DNA of 64,000 nucleotides from PALSA-1296 sp038322815 (GCA_038322815.1 JBBQGG010000003.1:1-64000), one strand, 5' to 3'; counted from the first letter of the stretch, positions 8,033-17,809 are shown. Translations and numbers: made by a program. Notes: generated by a model from the sequence alone, not told the origin.

Positions 8033-8560
8033 ATGGTTTCAATGAAGAAACTTTCAATAGTTGCCATTGCCGTTATCGGCATGTTATCACTCGTTTCTAT
8101 GAAGTCATCTGCTCAAAAATTGGGTATTGTTGACGGACAGAAAGTACTCGATAGTTATAGCGAGTACCAGACTGCATCAACAAAGCTCAATAGCATCATT
8201 AAATCCTGGCAGGATACGCTCGGTATGATGCAGAAGGCGCTTCAGGAAAAAGCTGAGAACTACAAGAAAAGCTTCGAAGCAATGACTAAAGATGCTCAGG
8301 CAAAGGCTCAGGCTGATCTCGATAAAGGACAGCAGGATATTTATACTTTCAATACTCAAAAATCTGATCAGCAAAAGGGTGAGATCGTGAAAGTTCGCCA
8401 AGACCTGATGAACCCGGTCGTTGAGAAAGTAAAAGAAGCGATTAATGTTGTTGCCAAGAAGAAAAAGCTTGATATCATCCTTGATAAGGGGAATGTAGCG
8501 TTTGTTTCTGATGGAGCAACTGATATTACCTCTGATGTTCAGAGCGCGCTGAAGAAATAA
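8033..8560 (+). CDS. OmpH/Skp family periplasmic chaperone (copy 1)
   Basis: This 175-residue protein has a signal peptide (MKKLSIVAIAVIGMLSLV, cut near SSAQ), the LGIVDGQKVLDSYSEYQTA start of the OmpH domain, a long charged coiled coil (about 45-130), and the C-terminal strand KKKLDIILDKGNVAFVSDGATDITSDV. Skp-type trimers hold unfolded outer membrane proteins in the periplasm. The start could be 8033 or 8042; a GAGAGGA ribosome site precedes it. It is followed by a strong terminator and then a second paralogue, an arrangement common in Bacteroidota near lpx genes. Confidence 0.88.
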   Translation: MVSMKKLSIVAIAVIGMLSLVSMKSSAQKLGIVDGQKVLDSYSEYQTASTKLNSIIKSWQDTLGMMQKALQEKAENYKKSFEAMTKDAQAKAQADLDKGQQDIYTFNTQKSDQQKGEIVKVRQDLMNPVVEKVKEAINVVAKKKKLDIILDKGNVAFVSDGATDITSDVQSALKK

Positions 8561-8608
8561 ATAGGTGCAGTTTTTAGTCCCTCTATCATTTTAGGGGCAC
8601 AATTTACG

Positions 8609-8646
8609 AGCGGGTTTGCTTTATTAATAAGCAAACCCGCTTTTTG
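8609..8646 (+). terminator. Strong rho-independent terminator after first OmpH gene
   Basis: AGCGGGTTTGCTT (8609-8621) and AAGCAAACCCGCT (8629-8641) form a perfect 13-bp stem with a 7-base loop, followed by TTTTTG. It separates the two OmpH paralogues into different transcripts. Confidence 0.88.
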
Positions 8647-8718
8647 TTTGAGTAATATCTTATGGATCCTATTGGGACATATAGGATTTCTTGGTAACCG
8701 AAATTTTTTTTTTAGAAT

Positions 8719-9393
8719 ATGAAAAACCGATTTTCCATCTTTCTTTTCGCTGCAATACTTTTTGCGGCTGCCGGTTCTTATGCACAAACCCGCATCGCCT
8801 ATATTGATGCAACCAAGATATTAAAACGGATGCCTGAAGCGGTCGATGCTGAGTCACGGCTTGATCAGTTTGTCAGCCAGTGGAATAAAGAAGTTGGCGA
8901 TATGGAAGCCGATCTCAAACGCAAGCGCGATGACTACGACCGAAAAAAACTTATTATGACCGATGCAGAGCGCGGCGCAGTAGAACTCGATATAACCGAT
9001 CTGAAAAAAAGAATCGACGGATTCCGTCAGGAAAAATATGGTACTGCCGGAGAGCTTTACAAACAGCAGGCAGAGTTAATGAAACCAGCTTATGATAAAT
9101 TAAATAAAGCTCTTGAAGAAGTTGCACTTGACGGGAAATATGATTTTGTCTTTGATCGCAATTCAACAGATCATTCTATTCTGTATACCAATGTTAAATT
9201 TGATCTTTCGATACCGGTTGCAAAAAAACTCGGGCTTGAAACTAATGACATCTTTAATATTCCGCTTCTCAACAATCCTTTGAATTCAAACAAACCGAAT
9301 GGTCCGAACCAGCAAAATCCACCTCCCAATGGACAGCCTGCAGTGCCTCCAGGAGGTATTCCGCCATTGCCGCCGCCAACTCAACAACATTAA
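8719..9393 (+). CDS. OmpH/Skp family periplasmic chaperone (copy 2) with Pro-rich tail
   Basis: This 224-residue paralogue has a signal peptide ending SYAQ, then TRIAYIDATKILKRMPEAVDAE, a coiled coil (about 40-125) and the YDFVFDRNSTDHSILYTNVKFDLS strand region. Unlike copy 1 it has a tail of about 40 residues rich in Asn, Pro and Gln (from about residue 180, ending PPPTQQH), probably disordered. lpxD begins 22 bases downstream, linking outer-membrane protein folding with lipid A synthesis as is usual in Gram-negative genomes. Confidence 0.88.
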   Translation: MKNRFSIFLFAAILFAAAGSYAQTRIAYIDATKILKRMPEAVDAESRLDQFVSQWNKEVGDMEADLKRKRDDYDRKKLIMTDAERGAVELDITDLKKRIDGFRQEKYGTAGELYKQQAELMKPAYDKLNKALEEVALDGKYDFVFDRNSTDHSILYTNVKFDLSIPVAKKLGLETNDIFNIPLLNNPLNSNKPNGPNQQNPPPNGQPAVPPGGIPPLPPPTQQH

Positions 9394-9415
9394 TACTATA
9401 CTATTGTAGAAATTA

Positions 9416-10411
9416 ATGAAAATTCGCGAACTTGCATCGCTTTTAGGTGCATCCGAGATTGGGGATGTATCCGGTGAAGAGGAAATATCACATGCAGCTA
9501 CTATCACCGAAGCCGGCATAGGTGCGGTTACCTTTATTTCAAATCCTGTGTATGAAAAGTTCTTCCTCACAACAAAGGCAACGGCAGTGATAGTCGGGAT
9601 GTCATTTGTTATTCCCCAAGAACATACAGAAAAAAAATTGCCGGCTCTTATCAGAGCACAAGATCCGTACGGGACATTTGCAAAAGCGCTGGGAATATTT
9701 AATAACCGAAAAAATATATTTACAGAAAAAATCCATCCAAGCGCTGTTATCAGTTCTTCTGCCCATCTTGATCCTTCGGCAATTATCGGCGCACATTGTT
9801 TTATCGGTGATGATGTACGCATTGGCGAAGGCTCTGTTATTCATCCGGGATCTATAATTTACGACGCCACCGTGATCGGCAAGAATGTGGTTGTTGGAGC
9901 GGGTTCTGTTATTGGCTTCGATGGTTTTGGGTATTCACCGGACGATACGGGAGGTTTTAAGAAAATTCCGCAGATCGGAAATGTGATCATCGAAGATGAT
10001 GTTGAGATCGGTGCACTGTGTACCATAGACCGTGCAACAATAAGCCACACCATTATCAGACGTGGCGTAAAACTCGACAACCTTATTCACATTGCGCATA
10101 ATGTAGAGATCGGAGAGAATACGGTGATCGCTGCTCAAACGGGAATTTCCGGTTCGACAAAAATAGGGAAAAGAAATCAGATCGCCGGACAAGTAGGAAT
10201 GATCGGGCATTCTACCACAACAGATGATGTGATCATCATTGCTCAATCGGGTGTTTCAAAATCTATAACGAAACCCGGCACATATTTTGGTGCACCTGCA
10301 AAAGAATTCAGAACGGCATTACGGCAAGAAGGTGCGTTGAGGCAATTGCCGGAGCTTTTGGAACGAGTAAAAGAATTGGAAGAGAAACTTCGCAATATCG
10401 AAAAAAAATAA
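9416..10411 (+). CDS. lpxD: UDP-3-O-(3-hydroxyacyl)glucosamine N-acyltransferase LpxD
   Basis: This 331-residue enzyme performs the third step of lipid A synthesis, adding the second acyl chain at N-2. It has the N-terminal uridine-binding domain (residues 1-100), a left-handed beta helix of hexapeptide repeats (about 105-290) and a C-terminal helix ending ELEEKLRNIEKK. The catalytic histidine is H228 in LIHIAHNVEIG. Length is close to the usual 340. Partner enzymes LpxC-FabZ and LpxA are encoded 8 kb away on the other strand. Confidence 0.94.
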   Translation: MKIRELASLLGASEIGDVSGEEEISHAATITEAGIGAVTFISNPVYEKFFLTTKATAVIVGMSFVIPQEHTEKKLPALIRAQDPYGTFAKALGIFNNRKNIFTEKIHPSAVISSSAHLDPSAIIGAHCFIGDDVRIGEGSVIHPGSIIYDATVIGKNVVVGAGSVIGFDGFGYSPDDTGGFKKIPQIGNVIIEDDVEIGALCTIDRATISHTIIRRGVKLDNLIHIAHNVEIGENTVIAAQTGISGSTKIGKRNQIAGQVGMIGHSTTTDDVIIIAQSGVSKSITKPGTYFGAPAKEFRTALRQEGALRQLPELLERVKELEEKLRNIEKK

Positions 10412-10420
10412 ATTCTTCTT

Positions 10421-10503
10421 TAGTGGGACGAACTTCAGTTCGTCCTTACTTCATACTATAATAAAATAAAAACTAAACTGACGGACTAAAGTCCGCCCCA
10501 CTA
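10421..10503. repeat. REP doublet: two inverted palindromes
   Basis: The left unit (10421-10444, tagtgggacgaacttcag...) and right unit (10480-10503, ending agtccgccccacta) are inverted copies over about 24 bases with few differences, and each also folds on itself (GGACGAAcTTCAGTTCGTCC; GGACTAAAGTCC). The arrangement resembles bacterial interspersed mosaic elements. It fills most of the gap between lpxD and the enoyl-CoA hydratase gene. Confidence 0.7.
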
Positions 10504-10513
10504 TTATATAAGT

Positions 10514-11314
10514 ATGTCATCGAATACGCTCGAATACCAAACACTAAAATACTCCGTTGAGTCGTTTGTTGCGACGATTACGATCAATCGCCCGGAAAAA
10601 TTAAATGCGCTGATCTCTTCAGTTCTTAATGATCTTCGTCATTTAGTCACCGATCTTCGCGTCCGCGATGATGTGCGCGCCGTGATCATTACCGGAACAG
10701 GAGAAAAAGCATTTGTTGCCGGAGCGGATATCGGTGAACTTGCTTCGCTTAACGATTCCGAGGAAGGCAGAGAATTTTCACAGAACGGGCAAGCCGTTTT
10801 TAGTCTTATCGAATCATCGCCAAAACCTTTTATTGCTGCCGTAAATGGTTTTGCATTGGGAGGCGGTTGTGAATTAGCTCTTGCATGCCATATCCGTATC
10901 TGTTCGGAAAATGCAAAGTTCGGACAACCGGAAGTGAATCTGGGCATCATTCCGGGTTATGGAGGTACGCAGAGGCTTACCAGAGTGCTTGGAAGAACCC
11001 TCGCCACAGATCTGATCTTAACAGGAAGACAGATGGATGCCCGTGAAGCTTTGGAGCAGGGAATGGTTGCGCGTATCGTGCCGCTAAATGATCTGCTGGA
11101 TCTTGCAAAAGAAATGGCAATAACTATCGCTGCAAAAGCGCCGCTTGCTATAAGTGCAGCGCTTGAATGTATTGTCGAAGGAATAGATGAATCTATTGAA
11201 GAAGGTTTGGGTCGTGAAGCAGAGCGATTCGGTCAGCTTACAACATCGTCAGATTTTCACGAAGGAACCTCTGCATTTCTTGAAAAAAGAAAAGCGCAAT
11301 TTGAAGGGAAGTGA
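10514..11314 (+). CDS. Enoyl-CoA hydratase/isomerase (crotonase) family protein
   Basis: This 266-residue crotonase-fold enzyme probably hydrates trans-2-enoyl-CoA. The CoA-binding and oxyanion-hole segments AFVAGADIGELASL (about 67-80) and GFALGGGCELALACHIRI (about 115-132) are present. The two catalytic glutamates expected for true hydratases are there: one in GGCELA and one in FGQPEVNLGIIPGYGGTQRL. Length is standard. Physiological substrate (beta-oxidation, butyrate or amino acid breakdown) cannot be told, as no other fatty-acid genes are nearby. dprA follows after 34 bases. Confidence 0.9.
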   Translation: MSSNTLEYQTLKYSVESFVATITINRPEKLNALISSVLNDLRHLVTDLRVRDDVRAVIITGTGEKAFVAGADIGELASLNDSEEGREFSQNGQAVFSLIESSPKPFIAAVNGFALGGGCELALACHIRICSENAKFGQPEVNLGIIPGYGGTQRLTRVLGRTLATDLILTGRQMDAREALEQGMVARIVPLNDLLDLAKEMAITIAAKAPLAISAALECIVEGIDESIEEGLGREAERFGQLTTSSDFHEGTSAFLEKRKAQFEGK

Positions 11315-11348
11315 TAAGAATTTAAAAAATACTCTGAAAATAGTTTCT

Positions 11349-12479
11349 ATGATTCCCAAAGAGCTCGAAGCGTATTATGCAATGTATCTGTGTGAAAATA
11401 TTGGTTCACAGCGGCTCATGATGCTGCGTGATTATTTTGGAAGCGCTGAAACTGCAATGACGGCATCAGCTTCGCGGTTACAGAATATTGCAGGCTTCGG
11501 AAAAATTATTGCCGGTGGTTTTATAGAAAGTCGCAAGAAAGCAATTGATACTGCAAAAAAACATTTAGATGATCTCCCTGAGAATGTTAAGATTATAACA
11601 TTTTACGACAAAGAATATCCCGAACATCTCAAATCAATATACCAGCCGCCTGCTCTGCTCTTTGTATCCGGGAACACTGAACTACTATCGGCGCAGCACA
11701 ACCTTGCCATTATCGGTTCGAGAAAAATGACCGATTACGGGAAGCGCTCTACAAAGGAACTCTGTAAAGAGTTTGCCAGGCATGGCGTTGTTGTAACAAG
11801 TGGTTTTGCAAGCGGAGTTGATACCTGCGCTCATGAAGCGATATTCGAAGCAGGAGGTGAAACCATCGCTGTGCTCGGATCAGGAATTGATGTGATTTAT
11901 CCTGCTGCCAACAAGTCATTTGCAAAAAAGCTTATAGAGTCCGGCAGAGGAGCGATCGTCAGCGAACTTCCGATAGGTGCGCCACCGGAAGCAAAAAATT
12001 TTCCGTGGAGAAATAGAATTGTAAGCGGATTGACAGCTGCTAGTATAATTATTGAAAGTGAAGAAAAAGGCGGCTCAATGATAACAGCGGGATTGGCGCT
12101 TGATCAGGGACGTGATATATTTGCACTCCCCGGTGATGTATCCCGCCCGATGAGCAGAGGTCCGAATCAACTGATATTTGAAAGCCGTGCACGGCTTTTT
12201 AGGAACGCGACGGATATTCTGGAGGTTCTAGAATGGGTTGAAAAACCGGGAGCAAAACTAAAAAGCCAGAAACGACCGGCAGCCACAAGGCCGGAGTTAA
12301 GTTCAGCACAAAAAAAGATCGTTGCTATACTTGATGAATCGGGGGCTGCACTACATATTGACGAAATACTAGAGAGATCTGGTATGGAAGTTCAAGATGT
12401 GCTTGTGCGTCTGTTGGAATTGGAGTTGAAGGACGTTGTCCGCCAGATGGCAGGAAAGCACTTTTCAACGATTTTCTAA
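11349..12479 (+). CDS. dprA: DNA-processing protein DprA (Smf)
   Basis: DprA binds incoming single-stranded DNA during transformation and loads RecA. The 376-residue product begins MIPKELEAYYAMYL; the longer frame from 11187 overlaps the hydratase gene. An N-terminal SAM/HhH-like region (about 1-75, LQNIAGFGK) precedes the Rossmann-like LOG domain: LAIIGSRKMTDYG, TSGFASGVDTCAHEA, AVLGSGIDVIYP, PWRNRIVSGL, EKGGSMITA, ALPGDVSRPMSRGPNQLI. A winged-helix C-terminal domain (from about 315: SSAQKKIVAILDESGAALHIDEI) follows. All expected parts are present. Confidence 0.94.
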   Translation: MIPKELEAYYAMYLCENIGSQRLMMLRDYFGSAETAMTASASRLQNIAGFGKIIAGGFIESRKKAIDTAKKHLDDLPENVKIITFYDKEYPEHLKSIYQPPALLFVSGNTELLSAQHNLAIIGSRKMTDYGKRSTKELCKEFARHGVVVTSGFASGVDTCAHEAIFEAGGETIAVLGSGIDVIYPAANKSFAKKLIESGRGAIVSELPIGAPPEAKNFPWRNRIVSGLTAASIIIESEEKGGSMITAGLALDQGRDIFALPGDVSRPMSRGPNQLIFESRARLFRNATDILEVLEWVEKPGAKLKSQKRPAATRPELSSAQKKIVAILDESGAALHIDEILERSGMEVQDVLVRLLELELKDVVRQMAGKHFSTIF

Positions 12480-12736
12480 AAATAATTTAAAATAGTTTGT
12501 AACCTTTTGCCATCTCAGTTGTCTTTTAAAGGTGGGGGCAACTTTTATTTTGTATTTTAGTAGCCCAAAACACGTCATCAAAAGCACTTTATGGTGAATT
12601 TGAGCTGTTTTCGCCACATTTGGGTTTACGGGACTACATAACTGATCTTTAGGGAGGCTAAAGCTTGGTTATTGTGTCAAAGTTTTCTATGAAATCATTG
12701 CATTTTTTTTTGTTATTAACTAAATCAACCATTACG

Positions 12737-15700
12737 ATGAAAAATCGGATACTCTCTTTCGCATTGTTGGCGTTTGTGGGTTTAATGCTCTTCGGAGTAA
12801 AGAACTCATCAGCGCAGGGCAACCGTCGCGGCGAGCCGAACGTCCTATCTACCGGCTACTATGTCGTGGATTCGGATGATAACGCTCCTCTTCCCTGGCG
12901 CCCGAATTATTTCTTTATAGATACGCTATTCCAGAGCTTCAGCTGGTACCGCATCAAGAGCGGCGGACAGCAGTTCTTCCCTGGTGACAGGGACTTACAC
13001 TATTTCTATAACCCCACAGGCCGCACATATAGCGGTAATCTGCCGGGCCAGGGTTGGAGCAATCCTTCAACGATGGATACCACAGATAACGCTATGGCAG
13101 GTCCGATACCGATTGGCTTCACATTTAATTTCTTTAGTGATGGACCAAGCGGCAATGGTAACTACGATAGCTTGTTCATTTCTACGAACGGTTATCTCGG
13201 ATTTCTTCCTCGTGCACAAGCATGGGCTGGAACTCCGGCGCTCTATTCTAACAATGCCAACCCTGATTTAGTAAAAGGTATTGGAAGTAGTTCTGTTAGC
13301 GCAGCAATTTGCGCATTATTTGCCGACAATGATTTCCGTGCAAGCGGCGATACATCGAAGGTCTATATTCGCACAAGCCCGAGTCAGGATTCTTTCTTTG
13401 TAAATTATTATAATCTTCGTATTCGTCCATCAGCACCGAATGCAGTTGAACCCGGTTCAGGTCGTGAAAACCTCTTCATCAAGAAGATGCAGATTGTTAT
13501 CACTCGTCAGGATTCGAGTATCCAGATCAATTACGGTTCATTCTCCGGTACGATCCTTGGATTCCCTCCTGTTCCTGCATACCGCGTATTCCAACGTAAC
13601 TCAACGATCGGTTTGATCAATGCTTCAAAAACTGAAGCGACGTCAGTGAACTACGGTTCTCATGCCGGCAAAGGACGCTGGGATGCGATCAATGCAACCT
13701 GCCGTGCTTGTAATAAAGACTTCCGCCAAGCAGGACAATGGGCTGTAAAATTCAAACGCTGGCATAATGTTGTCCGCGCAGTCTCTGTGGATTTCCCACC
13801 GAGAAATTATGAAGTTTGTCTTAGCACAACTCTTTCACCAAAAGGCACATTCCAGAACGTTGATAATGTCAACCAGCAAACCTTCAAGGCTAAATTCCAG
13901 ATACGTAACGTCGTAACCGGAACTGCTGTTTACGGACGTACCTTCTGTTTGAACAATATGCTTCCCGGAGAAAAACGCTCAACGAAGGATGGCGACTTTA
14001 CTCCTTATTCTACAAATCCAAATATTCTTACTCAACTCGGTACGTTCAATGCATGCGCTGTGGCAACCACTTATGATTGCAATGACAGCTATATTGGTGA
14101 CGTATGGCCGTTTGATGATACGGTATGTGTTCAGATCTTTGGTATTCGTACTACAGCTCTACCTTTTAATGATCCTTCTGACGGATACAGCTCTACACAA
14201 CTTGGTGATATTCCTGATCAGACAAAATGGATCTCGATCGGTGCTCAGGTTTCTGATGGAGATGCTGTTACCTTTGACCCACCACCACCAAGATATCAGG
14301 CTGTTTCAGGCGGTGTAGGACCAAACGGTTACCTTGATCCTGTTATTCACTTGGATCGTCAGGATATCAATGGAAATCCTTATTTGGGTACCAAGGTCGG
14401 AGATACCGTTCTTTCTTTCCCATTCAATCTTATAGGTCAGACAAAAGCTTCGCTTGCTTTCAGCTATCAGAGAACAGGTCTTTACCAGTTCCCTTGGCTT
14501 TGGGATGCGCAAACTCTCGTAGGACCTGAAAAGACGATCTTATATGCGAACGGATCAGTTGCTCAGGCAGGTGATTCACTTATTGTTGAATTCAAAAGAC
14601 CGACAGAGCCGGCATGTAATCCTTCTTCTTCAGGATGGGTACAAGTTGGACAGATCGATGGAGGCAATGACTTCGAATATCAGAAGTTCGCGATCCGTCT
14701 TGATAAATTCACCACTCCGACATTCAATTATTTCACAAATAATTTCCGTTTCCGTCTGCGCTTGAAAGGTAAAGATGACGGAGCATATCCGCCGGATGAT
14801 GATGGTGATGATTTCTATGTGGATAATATTTCACTTCAAGTACCACGTAAGCCGGAGATCGAAGTCATGTGGGTACGCGTAGTATCTCCTTACACACATC
14901 TTCCGGCATCACAGGCTACTTCGCTTCCGATCTACGTTCACGTAGCTAATAACTCTACGGATGTTGCGATCGCTTTCCCTGTTCGCGTTCAGATCCTTGA
15001 TGCGAACGGCAACACATTGTATTGGGCTATTGAAACAGTTACCTCTTTACGAGGCGGCACTGATTCAACTATCCTGATGCCGAATTGGAATGCTCAGAAT
15101 GCTACGACAGGCGGACAGTTCACAGTCCATGCCTTCCTGGCATCGAGCTCTTATGATTCATATACACAAGATAACGGTACGTACACGAATTTCTGGCTTG
15201 ATGTCGGCGCAGCCGGTGATCCTCCGGAATTCGCATTGGATGACGGTTCAAACGATTGGCCGGGTCTTGTACAGGTTACCGGAGCAGGTATCGGATTTAA
15301 TAATAACTCCGGCAGCTTTGCAATGAAATTCCGTCTTGCTGTTAAAGATACACTCTATGGTGTACGCGTATTCTTCGCAAACGGTAACCAATCTCCGGAT
15401 GCTATCAGGATTTCGATCTTGAAGGGCAGCCCGAATAGCGGTGTACCTACCTGCGATACAGTAGGTGGCGGACAAATGCAGGATGTCCGTAAAGGAAATC
15501 TCTTCAATCAATGGTGGCCGTACTACTTCCCGACGCCAATCGTGCTTCCAGGTGGTAGTGGAGGAGGAGCTACGCAGGGTGTTTACTGGGCTTCTATCGG
15601 TCAGCTTTCTTTGGACAATATGTTCATGGGATCTGATATCTCCAGAGGCGGCGGACGCATACTTGTGACCGACCCTCAGACTCCGGTAATTCAAGCGATC

Positions 15701-16567
15701 TATCACGATCAGTATGGTACGAATATCGCGGCGAACAACAACACCGGCGATATATCGACTTCATGGGCTATCGAGCGTACTGCTTCAAGCTGTGACTGGT
15801 CATTCTGGATGCCGCCAAATGGATTCTGGCCTGTCAATAGCGCAATTGCCGGAGCCTATAATCTGTATTGGGCAACGAGCATTTGTAATCCTTGCTCAAC
15901 AGGATTCTTTGGACCTTCGTATTGGAATAAGGGTGGCGGTTACACGCCTATGATCCGTCCAATGGTAAGCCAGAGCGGAATGCTTCCTGTAAATTTCTCT
16001 ACTCCGCTTACGGGTAAGGAAGTAAACGGTACAGCACTTCTCAATTGGTCTACAGCTCAGGAAAAGAACAACGAGGGCTTCTTCGTCGAACGCCGCATTG
16101 CTAATCAGCAGGACGGTTTCTATGAGAAGATCGCTTTTGTTGACGGACATATCAATTCGAATACGCAGAACGGTTACGTCTATAATGATCGTAACGTTAC
16201 TCCGGAAACATACACATATCGCTTGATCCAAATGGATCTTGACGGATCACAGCACATTTCTAATACAGTCAATGTGACTATTGGTTCACCTGATGCGTAT
16301 GTACTCGAACAGAATTTCCCGAACCCTTGCACGACAACGCAGATCAATTTCTCGTTGCCGCTCTCTGGACCAACGAGACTTGTTGTTTACAACTCTCTCG
16401 GTCAGCCTGTTCGTACACTTGTTGACGGTAACGTTGGCCAGGGCACGCACATGGTGAAGTTCGATGGAAAAGATGATGCCGGCAACGAACTCGCTTCCGG
16501 AAACTATATCTATAGACTTCAGAGCGCTGACTTTACTGCAACACGCAAGATGACGCTTACAAAGTAA
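12737..16567 (+). CDS. Large secreted protein with T9SS type A sorting domain
   Basis: The start at 12737 gives a signal peptide (MKNRILSFALLAFVGLMLFG, cut near SSAQ); an upstream in-frame TTG at 12665 is less likely. The 1276-residue product has a repeated beta-sandwich style, an acidic DDDGDDFYVDNISL segment of the type seen in MAM/jelly-roll modules, and a fibronectin-like stretch with WSTAQEKNNEGFFVERR (about 1110). It ends in a canonical sorting domain: LEQNFPNPCTTTQINFSLP, YNSLGQPVRTL, ASGNYIYRLQS, KMTLTK. A terminator follows, so it is probably monocistronic. The 257 bases upstream hold no other gene. Likely a surface or gliding-associated protein; exact role unknown. Confidence 0.85.
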   Translation: MKNRILSFALLAFVGLMLFGVKNSSAQGNRRGEPNVLSTGYYVVDSDDNAPLPWRPNYFFIDTLFQSFSWYRIKSGGQQFFPGDRDLHYFYNPTGRTYSGNLPGQGWSNPSTMDTTDNAMAGPIPIGFTFNFFSDGPSGNGNYDSLFISTNGYLGFLPRAQAWAGTPALYSNNANPDLVKGIGSSSVSAAICALFADNDFRASGDTSKVYIRTSPSQDSFFVNYYNLRIRPSAPNAVEPGSGRENLFIKKMQIVITRQDSSIQINYGSFSGTILGFPPVPAYRVFQRNSTIGLINASKTEATSVNYGSHAGKGRWDAINATCRACNKDFRQAGQWAVKFKRWHNVVRAVSVDFPPRNYEVCLSTTLSPKGTFQNVDNVNQQTFKAKFQIRNVVTGTAVYGRTFCLNNMLPGEKRSTKDGDFTPYSTNPNILTQLGTFNACAVATTYDCNDSYIGDVWPFDDTVCVQIFGIRTTALPFNDPSDGYSSTQLGDIPDQTKWISIGAQVSDGDAVTFDPPPPRYQAVSGGVGPNGYLDPVIHLDRQDINGNPYLGTKVGDTVLSFPFNLIGQTKASLAFSYQRTGLYQFPWLWDAQTLVGPEKTILYANGSVAQAGDSLIVEFKRPTEPACNPSSSGWVQVGQIDGGNDFEYQKFAIRLDKFTTPTFNYFTNNFRFRLRLKGKDDGAYPPDDDGDDFYVDNISLQVPRKPEIEVMWVRVVSPYTHLPASQATSLPIYVHVANNSTDVAIAFPVRVQILDANGNTLYWAIETVTSLRGGTDSTILMPNWNAQNATTGGQFTVHAFLASSSYDSYTQDNGTYTNFWLDVGAAGDPPEFALDDGSNDWPGLVQVTGAGIGFNNNSGSFAMKFRLAVKDTLYGVRVFFANGNQSPDAIRISILKGSPNSGVPTCDTVGGGQMQDVRKGNLFNQWWPYYFPTPIVLPGGSGGGATQGVYWASIGQLSLDNMFMGSDISRGGGRILVTDPQTPVIQAIYHDQYGTNIAANNNTGDISTSWAIERTASSCDWSFWMPPNGFWPVNSAIAGAYNLYWATSICNPCSTGFFGPSYWNKGGGYTPMIRPMVSQSGMLPVNFSTPLTGKEVNGTALLNWSTAQEKNNEGFFVERRIANQQDGFYEKIAFVDGHINSNTQNGYVYNDRNVTPETYTYRLIQMDLDGSQHISNTVNVTIGSPDAYVLEQNFPNPCTTTQINFSLPLSGPTRLVVYNSLGQPVRTLVDGNVGQGTHMVKFDGKDDAGNELASGNYIYRLQSADFTATRKMTLTK

Positions 16568-16590
16568 TCGTTATCCATAACGTTTTCTTT

Positions 16591-16626
16591 AAGAGCCCCC
16601 GCTTGAAAAAGCGGGGGTTCTTTTTT
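16591..16626 (+). terminator. Rho-independent terminator after the large T9SS gene
   Basis: CCCCCGCTT (16596-16604) and AAGCGGGGG (16609-16617) form a GC-rich stem closed by a GAAA tetraloop and followed by TTCTTTTTT. Confidence 0.9.
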
Positions 16627-16698
16627 AAATCGGAAATTCACAATGGAAAGTAACAAGAATCAGTAAAACGCGTAGTTCTATCTTTATTTATTCACCCT

Positions 16699-17763
16699 AT
16701 GAAAAAGATACTCTTCGTACTTCTAAGTTGTATAACCTTTACTACGCCGATCCTGACATGGGCACAATATGGTGCCGGAGGGGTCCATCTTCCCTATGAG
16801 AGCCAGAAAGCTACAGTAAGCCAGACGATTGGCTTAACGGATATCGAGATCACCTACCATCGCCCTGCTGTCAAAGGAAGAAAGATTTGGGGTGATCTTG
16901 TACCGTTCAACGGAGGAGATCCGATTCCCTGGCGTGGAGGGGCAAATGAGAATACTACGATCTCATTTTCAACTGATGTTACGATTGAGGGAAAGCCTCT
17001 TGCAGCAGGCACCTATGGCTTGCATTTTATTCCGTCTGAAAAGGAATGGATTGTGATCTTTTCAAAAAATTATACTTCATGGGGAAGTTTTTCCTATGAT
17101 CAAAAAGAAGATGCGTTGCGCGTATCGATAAAACCGCAGTCAGCAGACTTCCTGGAATATCTTACGTATGAATTTATGAATCCTCAAACGGATAAAGTTC
17201 TTGCAGAGCTTCATTGGGAAAAACTGAAGGTCGGCTTTACAATTTCCGTGAATGTGCATGAAATTGTTCTTTCAAGCATTAGACGTGAGCTTCGCAATAC
17301 TCCGGGGTTCTCATGGGTAGCCTATAACGAAGCGGCAAATTATTGCGCTGATGAAAATATTAATTTTGATGAAGCAGTAAAATGGGCGAACAGATCAATT
17401 TTGGCAAATGAAAATTTCAATAACCTTGAAACGCTTGCCCAGCTTCAGAAAAAAACGGGTAAAGCTGCCGAAAGCGAGAAAACGATACAGCGCGCAATGC
17501 TTATAGGAAAACCCATGGAGATCAATAGCTATGGAAGGCAATTACTTCGGGAAAAGAAAACAGAAGAAGCAATGAAGTTCTTCGAATACAATTTGAAAAC
17601 GAATCCTGAAGAGTGGTATGTCTATGCAGGAATGGCGCGTGGCTACGAAGCAAAGGGAGATTTTAAATCAGCTATCGATAATATGAAGATCGCACTTGAT
17701 AAGGCTCCGGAAGCCATGAAGCCGGGAATTAAGGCGGCAATAAAACAATGGGAAGCAAAATAA
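16699..17763 (+). CDS. DUF2911 protein with C-terminal TPR region
   Basis: This 354-residue exported protein has a signal peptide (MKKILFVLLSCITFTTPILTWA). Residues about 35-190 match DUF2911: VSQTIGLTDIEITYHRPAVKGRKIWG, VPWRGGANENTTISFS-like core, AAGTYGLHFIPSEKEWIVIFSK and WGSFSYDQKEDALRV. From about 215 onward helical repeats appear (WANRSILANENFNNLETLAQLQKKTGKAAE; EEWYVYAGMARGYEAKGDFKSAIDNMKIALDKAPE), matching tetratricopeptide repeats. DUF2911 proteins are widespread in Bacteroidota with no established biochemical role. Confidence 0.85.
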   Translation: MKKILFVLLSCITFTTPILTWAQYGAGGVHLPYESQKATVSQTIGLTDIEITYHRPAVKGRKIWGDLVPFNGGDPIPWRGGANENTTISFSTDVTIEGKPLAAGTYGLHFIPSEKEWIVIFSKNYTSWGSFSYDQKEDALRVSIKPQSADFLEYLTYEFMNPQTDKVLAELHWEKLKVGFTISVNVHEIVLSSIRRELRNTPGFSWVAYNEAANYCADENINFDEAVKWANRSILANENFNNLETLAQLQKKTGKAAESEKTIQRAMLIGKPMEINSYGRQLLREKKTEEAMKFFEYNLKTNPEEWYVYAGMARGYEAKGDFKSAIDNMKIALDKAPEAMKPGIKAAIKQWEAK

Positions 17764-17770
17764 GAGCTTC

Positions 17771-17800
17771 GGTAGCCGCAGGCTTTAGCCTGCGGCTACC
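17771..17800. repeat. Perfect 30-bp palindrome between convergent genes
   Basis: GGTAGCCGCAGGCT TT AGCCTGCGGCTACC folds into a 14-bp perfect stem. It sits between the DUF2911 gene (plus) and lpxA (minus), so it may act as a bidirectional terminator. Related fragments at 5830-5854 and 61160-61183 show that it belongs to a dispersed REP-like family. Confidence 0.75.
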
Positions 17801-17809
17801 CTTTCATTT

